Shown here: positions 6,964 to 15,696 of the stretch, in pieces
How positions within the stretch are numbered: the first letter of the stretch is position 1
How the letters are laid out: every line of letters begins with the position of its first letter
NCBI GenBank assembly: GCA_017620345.1
Contig: JAFZQP010000013.1
Location: forward strand, 1 to 17,648
Direction: 5' to 3'
Length of the DNA stretch: 17,648 nt
DNA from: Lachnospiraceae bacterium
GTDB lineage: Bacteria > Bacillota_A > Clostridia > Lachnospirales > Lachnospiraceae
Position numbers and translations under genes: made by a program
The notes under the pieces: model-generated
The model's database searches: none
Seen by the model: the letters and a program-made list of their open reading frames with translations, nothing else
What the model was told of the DNA's origin: nothing

Positions 6964-8427
6964 ATGAAGAAACGACACATAGGTGATCCTCTTGCCGAAG
7001 CAAGAAGGCTTGAGGAGGAGAAGGCGGAACGCCAGAGACAGGAAATGATCATGGCTCAGAATGACATTTCCGTCATCTCTCTTGACAATAACATAGAAAA
7101 CTCTTATATCGGACAGACGATGAGCACTCCCGAGCCGGATGTGCTTTACACCAGGGAAGCCAAGAAGGTCGGAAGAGGACTTAATCATCTTGAGAACAGA
7201 AGAGTGGTCCTCGTGAATACAGTAGTAGGCACGGGATCGGTCGGCCGCCTGGTCGAAGGACTGTATAATACCCTTAATGCAAACGGGTATGAGTGCCTTG
7301 TTGCTTACGGACGGGATACCGCACCTGACGGAATGAATGCATATCGGATAGGTCAGGATATAGATGTCTATATACACGGAGGTCTGTCGAGACTGACCGA
7401 CAGGCACGGATTCTATTCGAAGAGTGCGACATTACAGTTCATTAACGTTTTAGAGGATTACAAGCCCGATATAATTCATCTGCACAATGTTCATGGATAT
7501 TATCTGAATATCCGTGTTCTTTTTGAGTATCTCAAAAAAACCGACATCAGGGTGATCTGGACGCTCCACGACTGCTGGACGTTTACAGGACACTGTTCGC
7601 ACTTTGAATATATCGGCTGTACAAAGTGGATAAACGGATGCTATTCATGTGAGCAGCTTGCGGAATACCCGAAGTCCGTCGGTAAGGATAATTCGCAGAG
7701 AAATTATGCCGACAAGAAGGAACTGTTCACGGGATTTGAGAACATGACGCTCGTGACTCCCTCCGTATGGTTAAAAACGAGAGTGGAGCAGTCGTTCATG
7801 GGAGAATATCACACGGTTGTCGTTCCTACGGGGATCGATCTGTCGGTATTTCATCCGGTTGATGAAGAAAGAAGAGATGATAACCTCGTGTTCAGACTCC
7901 GCAACAGTCTGAACCTCCGCAATAAAAATGTACTCCTGGGAGTTGCCAATCCGTGGCGTACGAGAAAAGGACTGCAGCAGTTCGTCAATCTGTCAAAACT
8001 CATAAATGAGAGATGTGTCATCGTCCTTGTAGGCCTTGATGACGAACAGCTGTCAACACTTCCCGATTCCATAATCGGTATCGGACATACCGACAGTGTT
8101 GAACAGCTCGCAGCACTTTATTCCATGGCAGACATATATGTCAATCTGACGCTTGAGGATACGTTCCCAACGACAAATCTTGAAGCACTTGCATGCGGGA
8201 CCCCGGTCATAACATACAGATCGGGCGGAAGCGCAGAGACGATAGACGAAACATGCGGGATAGCTGTTGAACGCAATTCCGTACAGGGAGTTGTGGCGGC
8301 GATAGATACGATACTGTCACAAAAGGGCATAAGCTACACCACCCAGGACTGTGTTGCGCATGCCAGACTCTATGATAAGGAAGTCAGATTTGAGGAATAT
8401 ATCAGGGAAGTTTACGAGGGAATGTAG
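6964..8427 (+). CDS. Glycosyltransferase family 4 (GT-B fold), WcaC-like, with N-terminal extension
   Basis: This 487-residue retaining-type glycosyltransferase is predicted to act at the cytoplasmic membrane face on the lipid-linked glycan. The catalytic region starts near residue 80 (VVLVNTVVGTGSVGRL). It contains LHNVHGYYLN (173-182), VIWTLHDCWTFTGHC (197-211), VVPTGIDLSVF (287-297) and the donor-site segment EDTFPTTNLEALACGTPV (398-415). The last of these is the acidic-x7-Glu motif in the version common to this subfamily (D399 to E407). Five cysteines (204, 211, 219, 226, 229) cluster in 26 residues and seem to be a subfamily feature. The first ~78 residues are an unusual extension: a charged helix (about 8-27) and a linker. 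The start at 6964 has a weak ribosome binding site; ATG at 7045 or 7051 are alternatives that would remove the charged helix. It follows the fusion gene by 8 bases. Confidence 0.88.
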   Translation: MKKRHIGDPLAEARRLEEEKAERQRQEMIMAQNDISVISLDNNIENSYIGQTMSTPEPDVLYTREAKKVGRGLNHLENRRVVLVNTVVGTGSVGRLVEGLYNTLNANGYECLVAYGRDTAPDGMNAYRIGQDIDVYIHGGLSRLTDRHGFYSKSATLQFINVLEDYKPDIIHLHNVHGYYLNIRVLFEYLKKTDIRVIWTLHDCWTFTGHCSHFEYIGCTKWINGCYSCEQLAEYPKSVGKDNSQRNYADKKELFTGFENMTLVTPSVWLKTRVEQSFMGEYHTVVVPTGIDLSVFHPVDEERRDDNLVFRLRNSLNLRNKNVLLGVANPWRTRKGLQQFVNLSKLINERCVIVLVGLDDEQLSTLPDSIIGIGHTDSVEQLAALYSMADIYVNLTLEDTFPTTNLEALACGTPVITYRSGGSAETIDETCGIAVERNSVQGVVAAIDTILSQKGISYTTQDCVAHARLYDKEVRFEEYIREVYEGM

Positions 8428-9795
8428 ATGAGAATGCGTGAGCTTAGTACCAAATTCCAACATTCCATAGTGTTTCTTATTGAACTGTTACTGTACCTTT
8501 TGTGTCTGCTGACGTTCTTTTTGATGTTTTCCATAGATAATCCGGAGATCATAGCCATGTCGAGGACAGCAGCCGTTACGCTGTCCACGTTCGTGATAAT
8601 GCTGATACTCCTTACTTTCATGTATGGCAGGTATGATGCGGGAAGACGCAGATGGGGCCAGGTGGCACTGTCGGTTTCGATCACGCTTATCATAACCGAT
8701 CTGATCACATATCTCGAATTGTCCATCATGAAAACAAATGAAGCGAATAACACAACATTTAAGCTTGAGAACATAGGCATACTGTTTCTTGTGTTCGCGC
8801 TACAGATCGTCGTCATATGCCTTCTGTCATATGCGGGCGAGGCATTTTATTTCTGGATCAATCGCAAGGAAAAATGTCTGGTCGTAGCGCTGGATCCGCA
8901 AAATGCAGGACGCGTTGCAAAGGCACTTTCCTCGTTTGAGAAAAGATATGAGTTATCCGAGATCGTGTCATATGAAGATCCGCTCCTTACGGACAAGATG
9001 GTGGCAGCGGATACAATAGTGATGTATGACCTGCCTGTGGAAGAAAGAAAGCGGATAATCGATTTTTGCTATCAGAATCTCAAGAACATATATTTCAATC
9101 CCGATATAGCCGATATCCTCGAACAGAATTCACGACAGGTGATACTCGATGACATATCGATGTTCTCGACCAGATATCATATGATCACCTTTGAGGAAAG
9201 ACTCGTAAAACGCCTCATGGACACGGTAATATCGCTTGTTGCGATCATCCTGACGAGCCCGGTCCTGATAGTGTCCGTCATATGCATCAAGAGGCATGAC
9301 GGCGGGAGCGTTTTCTTCAGACAGAAGAGAGCTACTGTTCACGGAAGGGTGTTTGAGATCATAAAGTTTCGGACAATGCGTGAGAACGTGGAGAATTATT
9401 CATCCACCGAAAAGGATGACCGCATCACCCCTGTCGGAAGGGTGCTAAGAAAGTACAGGATCGATGAGCTTCCGCAGTTCGTGAATATATTAAAGGGTGA
9501 TATGAGTCTTGTCGGACCGCGCCCGGAAATGCTTGAAAACGTCGAGGATTATGAAAAAGATCTTCCGGAGTTCCGTTACAGGCTCAGGATGAAGGCGGGC
9601 CTTACCGGCTATGCGCAGATATACGGCAAGTATAATACTTCCTCAAGGGACAAGCTCATGCTCGATCTTATGTATATAGAGAATTACAGCCTTATCAAGG
9701 ATGTTCAGCTCCTGTTCCAGACGATCCTTGTGCTGTTCAAGGCTGAAGACAGTACGAGCGCGTTTGAGAGTGACGCTCAAAATATGCGGGAATAA
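8428..9795 (+). CDS. Polyprenyl-phosphate sugar-1-phosphate transferase (WbaP/WcaJ family, initiating enzyme)
   Basis: This 455-residue integral membrane enzyme starts glycan assembly by moving a sugar-1-phosphate from UDP-sugar to undecaprenyl phosphate. Four hydrophobic segments (about 13-35, 50-66, 78-94, 116-136) are followed by a soluble Rossmann-like domain (about 148-240), as in WbaP/WcaJ. The C-terminal catalytic domain begins at KRLMDTVISL (261-270) with the re-entrant helix to about 287. It has FFRQKR (296-301), FEIIKFRTM (309-317), RIDELPQ (344-350) with the catalytic Asp-Glu pair 346-347, LVGPRPE (361-367) and KAGLTGYAQI (389-398). All catalytic landmarks are intact. The sugar (glucose, galactose or an N-acetylated form) cannot be told from sequence alone. 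The ATG directly follows the upstream stop (TAGATG); ATG at 8434 is a near-identical alternative. It is the only initiating transferase in the window. Confidence 0.93.
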   Translation: MRMRELSTKFQHSIVFLIELLLYLLCLLTFFLMFSIDNPEIIAMSRTAAVTLSTFVIMLILLTFMYGRYDAGRRRWGQVALSVSITLIITDLITYLELSIMKTNEANNTTFKLENIGILFLVFALQIVVICLLSYAGEAFYFWINRKEKCLVVALDPQNAGRVAKALSSFEKRYELSEIVSYEDPLLTDKMVAADTIVMYDLPVEERKRIIDFCYQNLKNIYFNPDIADILEQNSRQVILDDISMFSTRYHMITFEERLVKRLMDTVISLVAIILTSPVLIVSVICIKRHDGGSVFFRQKRATVHGRVFEIIKFRTMRENVENYSSTEKDDRITPVGRVLRKYRIDELPQFVNILKGDMSLVGPRPEMLENVEDYEKDLPEFRYRLRMKAGLTGYAQIYGKYNTSSRDKLMLDLMYIENYSLIKDVQLLFQTILVLFKAEDSTSAFESDAQNMRE

Positions 9796-9798
9796 GAT

Positions 9799-10548
9799 AT
9801 GAGCGAAAGAGACGTAAGAATCTCAATAGTTACGGTAACATACAATTCGGCAGCGACGATAGCGACTGCCGTAAGATCCGTTCTCGACCAGACATACCCG
9901 GCATATGAGTATATCGTGATCGACGGTGCATCAACAGACGATACTGTAGCCGTGATAGAAGGATTTGCCGACCGGTTCGCCAAAAAAGGGATAAGGCTCG
10001 ATGTGATAAGCGAGCCGGACAACGGAATATATGATGCCATGAACAAGGGCGTTGCCCGCGCGTCAGGTGATATAGTCGGAATAATAAACAGCGATGACCG
10101 TTACGAGCCGTGCGCACTTGAAGTCGTGGCATCGGCGTATTCAGAGGAGCCCTTTGATCTGTTCTATGCGGATCTGAAAATGCTGCTTCCGGACGGCAGA
10201 AGCTTTGTCAAGCATTCGCGCAACAGGAAATACGCTACGAGCCGTGACTGGAACCATCCGACGACCTTCATAACAAAAAAGATATACGAACGATATAAAT
10301 ACAGGACAGATACGATCCACGACGATTATGATCTGATACTGCGGCTTAAACGGGATAACGCAAAGATCAGGGTAGTAAATACCGTGATAGCTGATTTTTC
10401 GATGAACGGGGTCAGCCATAAGAGGTCACTTTCTGCGGCGCTCTCGAGCATCAGGATCAAATACCGGATTTACAGACGGAACGGATACAGCAGGTTATAT
10501 CTGTTTGAGTGCGTGATCGTTGAGATGGGTAAACTCATAATAGGATAG
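9799..10548 (+). CDS. Glycosyltransferase family 2, WcaA-like
   Basis: This 249-residue GT-A transferase adds one sugar to the lipid-linked intermediate. The canonical elements are all present: SIVTVTYNSA (9-18), IDGASTDDT (41-49), SEPDNGIYDAMNKG (71-84), the metal-binding NSDD (97-100), NHPTTF (152-157) and DDYDLILRLK (175-184). The DNGIYDAMNKG and NHPTTF motifs are typical of the colanic-acid WcaA-like subgroup. The length is normal for a compact member and there is no membrane anchor. Three bases separate it from the phosphotransferase stop (TAAGATATG), and the next gene's ATG directly follows its own stop. In contrast to the GT2 at 131-1096, its nucleotide-binding loop looks ordinary. Donor and linkage are unknown. 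Confidence 0.9.
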   Translation: MSERDVRISIVTVTYNSAATIATAVRSVLDQTYPAYEYIVIDGASTDDTVAVIEGFADRFAKKGIRLDVISEPDNGIYDAMNKGVARASGDIVGIINSDDRYEPCALEVVASAYSEEPFDLFYADLKMLLPDGRSFVKHSRNRKYATSRDWNHPTTFITKKIYERYKYRTDTIHDDYDLILRLKRDNAKIRVVNTVIADFSMNGVSHKRSLSAALSSIRIKYRIYRRNGYSRLYLFECVIVEMGKLIIG

Positions 10549-11733
10549 ATGAAGACACTTACATTTTTTTCTAATTATTTCAATCATCATCAGAAGGCAC
10601 TCTGCGATGCTTTTTATGAGCTTCTCGGAGAAGGCTTTACGTTCGTGGAGACGATGCCGATGGAAAGCTTCCGCTCGGGAATGGGCTGGGGCATCGATAT
10701 CCCTTCATATGTTCTGAGAACTTATGAAAGTGCGGAAAATGAGGCAAGAGCACTAAAGCTCGGCGAGGCATCCGATCTTGTGATCATGGGAACGGCACCC
10801 GAGTATTACATAGAACAGAGGATAAAAGAGAACAGGATAGTATTCCGCTATTCGGAAAGACCGCTCAAGGAAGGATTTGTCAAATTCCTTATCCCGAGAC
10901 TGACGAAGAAATATATGCATCTTCATGTCAGGAACAGGAAAAAGAATATGTACGTGCTCGCGGCGAGCGCTTATACGGCGTGGGACTTTCGCAGGATGCT
11001 TGGAAGCTATCCGGATAAGTGCTATAAGTTTGCCTATTTTCCAAAACACTTGGATTATGCTTTTGAACAGCTTTACGATCGTAAAACAAAAAAAGCTGTC
11101 GAAGCCGGTGCGACAACGATACTGTGGGAAGGCCGTATGATCAGGCTGAAGCGGGCCGATCTTGTGATCAGGGCAGCGGCGATACTTACCGCAAAGGGAT
11201 ATGATCTTCGCCTCAAACTCATAGGCGACGGAGAAGAAAAGAAGTCCCTTATGGAACTTTCCGAAAAACTGAACCTTCAGGATATCGTATCGTTTGAAGG
11301 ATTCCTTAAGCCGGATGAGGCCAGGGAGCGGATGGCGGATGCGCAGGTTTATGTGTGCACGAGTAACTTCCTTGAAGGCTGGGGTTCGGTAGTGTATGAG
11401 GCTCTGGGTTGCGGATGCGCGGTTGTTGCAAGTCATGCATGCGGTTCCGTGCCGTGGCTTGTCATACCGAATAAGACCGGGTTCGTTTACAGATCGGGAA
11501 GCGCCGAAAGTCTGGCGGATAAACTTGAGAAGCTTCTTGCAAGCGAAAAGCTGCGTCATGATCTCGGAAAAAATGCATATGAGCAGATGGATTCGCAGTG
11601 GAATCCGCGTGTTGCGGCTCAGCGTGTGATAGGATTGTGCGACAGTCTCATGGCAGGACAGGATACTCCGTATACGGACGGGCCGTGCTCAAAGGCACAG
11701 ATCATTAAGAATAACTGGTACAAGGATGCGTGA
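10549..11733 (+). CDS. Glycosyltransferase family 4 (GT-B fold)
   Basis: This is a 394-residue GT-B transferase. The N-terminal acceptor domain opens with TFFSNYFNHHQKALCDAF (5-22), a start seen in a recognisable group of Bacteroides and Lachnospiraceae polysaccharide transferases. The C-terminal donor domain begins near 190 (LWEGRMIRLKRADLVI, 192-207). It contains KLIGDGEEK (223-231) and the E-x7-E motif in LEGWGSVVYEALGCG (275-289; E276 and E284), and then GSVPWLV. The last 25 residues are a low-similarity tail. The family normally keeps the anomeric configuration of the donor; the sugar is unknown. The ATG abuts the previous stop (TAGATG), and the gene's end overlaps the next start by eight bases, so it is part of the coupled run of assembly enzymes. 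Confidence 0.88.
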   Translation: MKTLTFFSNYFNHHQKALCDAFYELLGEGFTFVETMPMESFRSGMGWGIDIPSYVLRTYESAENEARALKLGEASDLVIMGTAPEYYIEQRIKENRIVFRYSERPLKEGFVKFLIPRLTKKYMHLHVRNRKKNMYVLAASAYTAWDFRRMLGSYPDKCYKFAYFPKHLDYAFEQLYDRKTKKAVEAGATTILWEGRMIRLKRADLVIRAAAILTAKGYDLRLKLIGDGEEKKSLMELSEKLNLQDIVSFEGFLKPDEARERMADAQVYVCTSNFLEGWGSVVYEALGCGCAVVASHACGSVPWLVIPNKTGFVYRSGSAESLADKLEKLLASEKLRHDLGKNAYEQMDSQWNPRVAAQRVIGLCDSLMAGQDTPYTDGPCSKAQIIKNNWYKDA

Positions 11734-12892
11734 CGGCAGGGATAAGAAAAAAATACTATATCTGATGGAATACCCGATCGATCTTCCGGGCGGAGGACAG
11801 GAATCCACCAAGACACTGTGCGAAGGGGTAAAGGAGCGGGGTGATTATACACCGGTCATTGCGTGCCCGGAGCTTTTACATGCCTCGATATCCGGCTATC
11901 CGTACACGGTGATCACTTATCCGTCGGATGAGAACAGGGAACTTTCCAGGGTGCGAAGACTTACGAACTTTTTCGGACGCATCAGGTGGTTCTACAAGAT
12001 AATCAGACAGACACGGCCGGATCTTATCCATGTATCGATGTCGGAATCTCTTATAACATTCGGGGCTCTGAGGGTGCTCGGATTCTTTTCGGACATACCG
12101 TTCGTGTACACCGACAGAGGGCTTTGCTTCGGATACAGGAAACATTCCAAGATGTGTATCAGGGCTACGATGAAGCATGCCCGGTATATGATAACCACTA
12201 CCGAATTTAACGCACGGTTGTGGAAACGCGAGATATCGACTCCGATAAGAGTCATCCCGAACACGATAAGCAACGCATTTGCCGATTATGATCCTGAAGG
12301 AAGGATAAAGGCAAGGCAGGAGTATGGAGTCGGGGATGTACCTGTGATCGGATTTGCCGGAAGGATATCCGAGGAAAAGGACTGGGGGAGCGTACCCTCG
12401 GTTGTTAAAGCCATTGCGGACGCCGGAATAAAGTTCAAGGTCGCACTCGTGATGTCGGTATATGAAGACAGGGACGAGGCCATAGCTGCATCCGTAAGAG
12501 ACGGGATAGCAAAAGTCATAGGACGGGATAACCTTATCTACATGCAGGATCTGTCTCAGAAAGAGATATCACGGTACTATTATCTCGTTGATTTTTTCAT
12601 AATGACGAGCTGCTTCGAATCATTCGGAAAAGCCGCGGTGGAGGCGATGAGCCGCAAGTGTATCGTGCTGTCGACGGCTGTCGGAGGGCTTGGTGAAGTC
12701 ATAGGCAGCAAAGACGATCTGTATGATATAAAGAGACCCGAAAAGCTTGCTAAAAGGATAAAGTATCTTCTGGAACATCCCGATGAGGAAGCCGCGGAAA
12801 GAGAGATGTTCTACAGCAGATATAAGGATAATTACACGATCGATAAGAATGTCGAAGGACATATAAGACTGTATAAAGAGATACTCGGATAA
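11726..12892 (+). CDS. Glycosyltransferase family 4 (GT-B fold)
   Basis: This 388-residue GT-B transferase has intact landmarks. A glycine-rich acceptor-side loop lies in LPGGGQESTKTL (20-31). RPDLIHVSMSESL (97-109) and RVIPNTISNAF (175-185) precede the donor domain opening IGFAGRISEEKDW (208-220). The E-x7-E motif is in CFESFGKAAVEAMSR (296-310; E298 and E306), followed by VGGLGEVIG (319-327). It may add the third or fourth sugar of the repeating unit; no donor prediction is justified. The start ATG lies inside the end of the preceding gene (overlap 11726-11733), an arrangement that usually reflects translational coupling. A three-base gap (again TAAGATATG) leads to the second flippase. There is no sign of truncation. 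Confidence 0.9.
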   Translation: MRDGRDKKKILYLMEYPIDLPGGGQESTKTLCEGVKERGDYTPVIACPELLHASISGYPYTVITYPSDENRELSRVRRLTNFFGRIRWFYKIIRQTRPDLIHVSMSESLITFGALRVLGFFSDIPFVYTDRGLCFGYRKHSKMCIRATMKHARYMITTTEFNARLWKREISTPIRVIPNTISNAFADYDPEGRIKARQEYGVGDVPVIGFAGRISEEKDWGSVPSVVKAIADAGIKFKVALVMSVYEDRDEAIAASVRDGIAKVIGRDNLIYMQDLSQKEISRYYYLVDFFIMTSCFESFGKAAVEAMSRKCIVLSTAVGGLGEVIGSKDDLYDIKRPEKLAKRIKYLLEHPDEEAAEREMFYSRYKDNYTIDKNVEGHIRLYKEILG

Positions 12893-12895
12893 GAT

Positions 12896-14380
12896 ATGGC
12901 GGATACCGGTACGGATAAGGACAATAAAAAAACAGGCGTGCTGTCGGGATTCCTTGAATTCTTCTACGGAAATTTTGTGGTCCTGATACTCGGGTTCATA
13001 TCGCTTCCGCTGACAACGAGGATAATGTCGACTGCGGAATTCGGAAGATCATCGATCTTCCTGTCGGCGGTATCGATAATATATATATTTGCCATACTCG
13101 GACTCGACCAGTCATATATCAGATATTTCTACATGGAGAACGTTGATGAGAGGAAGCTGTTCGCGCAGTGCCTGCGACCGCCGCTTGCGCTCGTTCTCAT
13201 CATCACGGCGGTGTATTTTGTTTTCTCATCGTTCTTCAATGATCTTATGTTTGAGAGGGACGGGCTTGATGTTACGATGCTCGTTATCGGATATACGGTC
13301 ACTTCGGTATTTGAGAGATTTCTCTTCCTGAACATCAGGATGGAACAGAAAGGGAAGCTTTATTCCAATCTGAACATACTGACGAAGGTGCTGTATATCC
13401 TGTTTGTGATACTGTATGCGTATCTGCTCGGCGATGATTTCAGGATAGGCCTGTATGCGCAGACACTTCCGCTTGTCATAGTGACATCGTATCTGCTCAT
13501 CCGATTTGCAAAAAACGGAAGGGGATATGTTTACGGCAACCACGATCTTGACAGCAGGCAGCTCCTTAAGTACGGACTTCCGTTTGTGCCGATGCTGCTC
13601 ATGGAGTGGCTCCTTACCTCGATGGATAAGTGGTCGATCCGTTTTCTGAATGATTTTTCCGAGACCGGGATATACTCGTCCGCGATGCAGATAATGACGA
13701 TCCTGCTGACGCTGAAGATAACGTATGTGGCTTTCTGGTCTCCGATCGCGATGAAGAAATATGAACAGGAAGACGAGAAGACGGTCAAACCGTTCTTTGC
13801 CGATATGTTCCAGAAGGTCCAGTTCCTGTGCATGATGGCGGCATTCGGACTTACGACATTTCGCAGCATCATAGTGCTCATACTCGGAGAAAAATACAGA
13901 GGAGCCGTCAGGATAATACCGTTCCTGTCGCTCATGCCGGTTCTGTCGATACTTTTCGAGATGACAGGCCAGGGAGTCAAATTTACAAAAAAACCGATCT
14001 ATCTGAACTATGCATCGGTCGCCGCGATATGCTGTAACCTTGCGGGGAATCTTATGCTCGTTCCGAGATACCACGGAGTCGGAGCTGCGATCGCAACGGC
14101 GATAACATATATCGTGTATTTTGCGATAGGAACATATTTTGCGGAAAAATGTTATCCGGTCGGATATGCTTACGGAAGATTTGCGGCAGGACTTGGGCTG
14201 TATATGATATACGCCGCGTATGCGACAGTAAGCACCAATGAATGGGTCTGTGCCGGCACGGGAGTCGGCCTGATCATCGTGCTCATGCTGATAAACAGAA
14301 AAGTTGCAGCCGCCCTTTGGGGATACGGTATGGATATGATAAAAGACAGAAAAAAGAGGAAGGCGGATAAGAGATCATGA
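12896..14380 (+). CDS. Wzx-type oligosaccharide flippase (second copy)
   Basis: This 494-residue polytopic membrane protein of the MOP/PST superfamily is expected to flip undecaprenyl-linked glycan to the outer membrane face. After a charged 14-residue tail it has many hydrophobic helices up to about residue 480. The first reads GNFVVLILGFISLPLTTRIM (25-44), followed by the STAEFGR loop (45-51), which is the usual Wzx opening. A central GLPFVPMLLMEWLLTSMDKW segment (219-238) matches the family. It ends in a basic tail (KDRKKRKADKRS), consistent with an inside C-terminus. It differs clearly in sequence from the flippase at 3843-5297, so this is not a recent duplication. It sits after the assembly glycosyltransferases and overlaps the dehydrogenase start by four bases (ATGA), suggesting it serves the WbaP-type-initiated glycan. 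Confidence 0.93.
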   Translation: MADTGTDKDNKKTGVLSGFLEFFYGNFVVLILGFISLPLTTRIMSTAEFGRSSIFLSAVSIIYIFAILGLDQSYIRYFYMENVDERKLFAQCLRPPLALVLIITAVYFVFSSFFNDLMFERDGLDVTMLVIGYTVTSVFERFLFLNIRMEQKGKLYSNLNILTKVLYILFVILYAYLLGDDFRIGLYAQTLPLVIVTSYLLIRFAKNGRGYVYGNHDLDSRQLLKYGLPFVPMLLMEWLLTSMDKWSIRFLNDFSETGIYSSAMQIMTILLTLKITYVAFWSPIAMKKYEQEDEKTVKPFFADMFQKVQFLCMMAAFGLTTFRSIIVLILGEKYRGAVRIIPFLSLMPVLSILFEMTGQGVKFTKKPIYLNYASVAAICCNLAGNLMLVPRYHGVGAAIATAITYIVYFAIGTYFAEKCYPVGYAYGRFAAGLGLYMIYAAYATVSTNEWVCAGTGVGLIIVLMLINRKVAAALWGYGMDMIKDRKKRKADKRS

Positions 14381-15696
14381 GCCTGTATGAAGACATCAGA
14401 AACGGAAAAGAGAAGATAGCGGTAGTCGGACTCGGGTATGTCGGAATGCCGATCGCGGTTGAGTTTGCCAAAAAGGTTAAGGTCGTGGGGTTCGATCTTA
14501 ATGAGGAAAAGATCGCAGCCTACAGATCGGGACATGATGCTACAAAGGAAGTGGGAGATGAAGAGATCGCAAAGACAACGGTTCATTTCACATCGGATCC
14601 TGCTGATCTTAAGAGTGCGAAGTTTCACATCGTTGCGGTCCCCACGCCGATAAATCAGGATAAGACTCCGGATCTTTATCCGGTCGAGTCAGCCAGTAAG
14701 ATACTCGGACAAAACCTTTCAAAGGGTTCGGTTGTCGTATACGAATCGACGGTTTATCCGGGCGTTACGGAAGATATATGTGTTCCGATACTTGAGAAGG
14801 AATCCGGGCTTAAGTGCGGGTCTGATTTTTATGTCGGATATTCTCCCGAGAGGATCAATCCCGGGGATAAAGTGCACAGGCTTCCCAACATCAAAAAGAT
14901 CGTGTCGGGTATGGACAGTGCGACGCTTGATACGGTTGCATCGGTTTACGAGCTTGTGATCGAGGCGGGTGTGCACAGGGCAGGATCGATCAAGGTCGCA
15001 GAGGCTGCCAAGGTCGTTGAGAACTCGCAGAGAGATATCAATATCGCATTTATAAACGAGCTTGCAATGGCATTTGATAAGATGGGTATAGACACGAATG
15101 AGGTCATCGATGCCATGAACACAAAATGGAACGCGCTCGGGTTCAGACCGGGACTCGTGGGAGGTCATTGCATAGGCGTGGATCCGTACTATTTTGTTTA
15201 TGAGGCGGAGAGACTCGGATATCATTCGAGGATCATATCCGCGGGACGTCAGATCAACGATGATATGCCGGCGTTTGTCGGAGAACAGATAGTAAAACAG
15301 CTCGTGCTTGCCGGCAAGAAGGTAAGAGACGCAAGGATAGTATTCTTCGGTGCGACCTTTAAGGAGAATTGTCCTGATGTAAGAAATTCCAAGATAATGG
15401 AAATATTAAAGCACCTGGAGCAGTATGAGATGAAGCCGCTCCTTGTCGATCCGTGGGCGGATCCGGCAGAAGTAAAGCGCTCCTACGGATATGATCTTTC
15501 CGATGAGAGTGATGCGGCTCCTGCGGACTGTATAGTCCTTGCTGTGGCACATGACGAGTACAGAAAGAGGACACTTTCACAGTGGGATGCATTCTTCGGA
15601 AAGGTACCGGACAGCGAAAAGGTCATAGTGGATATTAAAGGTATATTGGATAATTCCGAAGTAACAAAAGCGGGGTACAGATATTGGCGATTATAG
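14377..15696 (+). CDS. UDP-N-acetylhexosamine 6-dehydrogenase (WbpA/WbpO/TviB family)
   Basis: This 439-residue cytoplasmic enzyme oxidises C6 of a UDP-HexNAc to the uronic acid using two NAD+. The N-terminal NAD-binding motif is VVGLGYVGMP (16-25). Further landmarks are VPTPIN (88-93), YESTVYPGVTE (122-132), GYSPERINPGD (154-164), the catalytic region AAKVVENSQRD (210-220, with K212 and N216) and GGHCIGVDPYY (262-272) with the nucleophile C265. The C-terminal domain includes FFGATFKENCPDVRNSK. The SPERINPGD and VENSQRDINIA versions separate it from plain UDP-glucose dehydrogenases and fit the UDP-GlcNAc/GalNAc group. Which HexNAc is used is not resolved, and a UDP-ManNAc dehydrogenase (WecC-like) is less likely. 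The product would be a charged repeat-unit sugar. It overlaps the flippase upstream by four bases and the deacetylase downstream by 13. Confidence 0.9.
   Translation: MSLYEDIRNGKEKIAVVGLGYVGMPIAVEFAKKVKVVGFDLNEEKIAAYRSGHDATKEVGDEEIAKTTVHFTSDPADLKSAKFHIVAVPTPINQDKTPDLYPVESASKILGQNLSKGSVVVYESTVYPGVTEDICVPILEKESGLKCGSDFYVGYSPERINPGDKVHRLPNIKKIVSGMDSATLDTVASVYELVIEAGVHRAGSIKVAEAAKVVENSQRDINIAFINELAMAFDKMGIDTNEVIDAMNTKWNALGFRPGLVGGHCIGVDPYYFVYEAERLGYHSRIISAGRQINDDMPAFVGEQIVKQLVLAGKKVRDARIVFFGATFKENCPDVRNSKIMEILKHLEQYEMKPLLVDPWADPAEVKRSYGYDLSDESDAAPADCIVLAVAHDEYRKRTLSQWDAFFGKVPDSEKVIVDIKGILDNSEVTKAGYRYWRL

Noticed and set aside
9793..9801. Identical TAAGATATG gene junction, also at 12890-12898
   Set aside because: A stop, three bases and a start can recur by chance or reflect ribosome reinitiation preference. 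Flanking sequence is not similar, so it is not a recombination repeat.
10753..11559. Open frame of 268 codons on the minus strand
   Set aside because: It is antisense to an intact GT4 gene with clear motifs. The predicted protein has no family features and no independent start context.
13226..14074. Long open frame (282 codons) on the minus strand
   Set aside because: It lies fully inside the second flippase gene, its translation is rich in His, Arg and Cys with no recognisable domain, and such shadows arise from the codon bias of the real gene.
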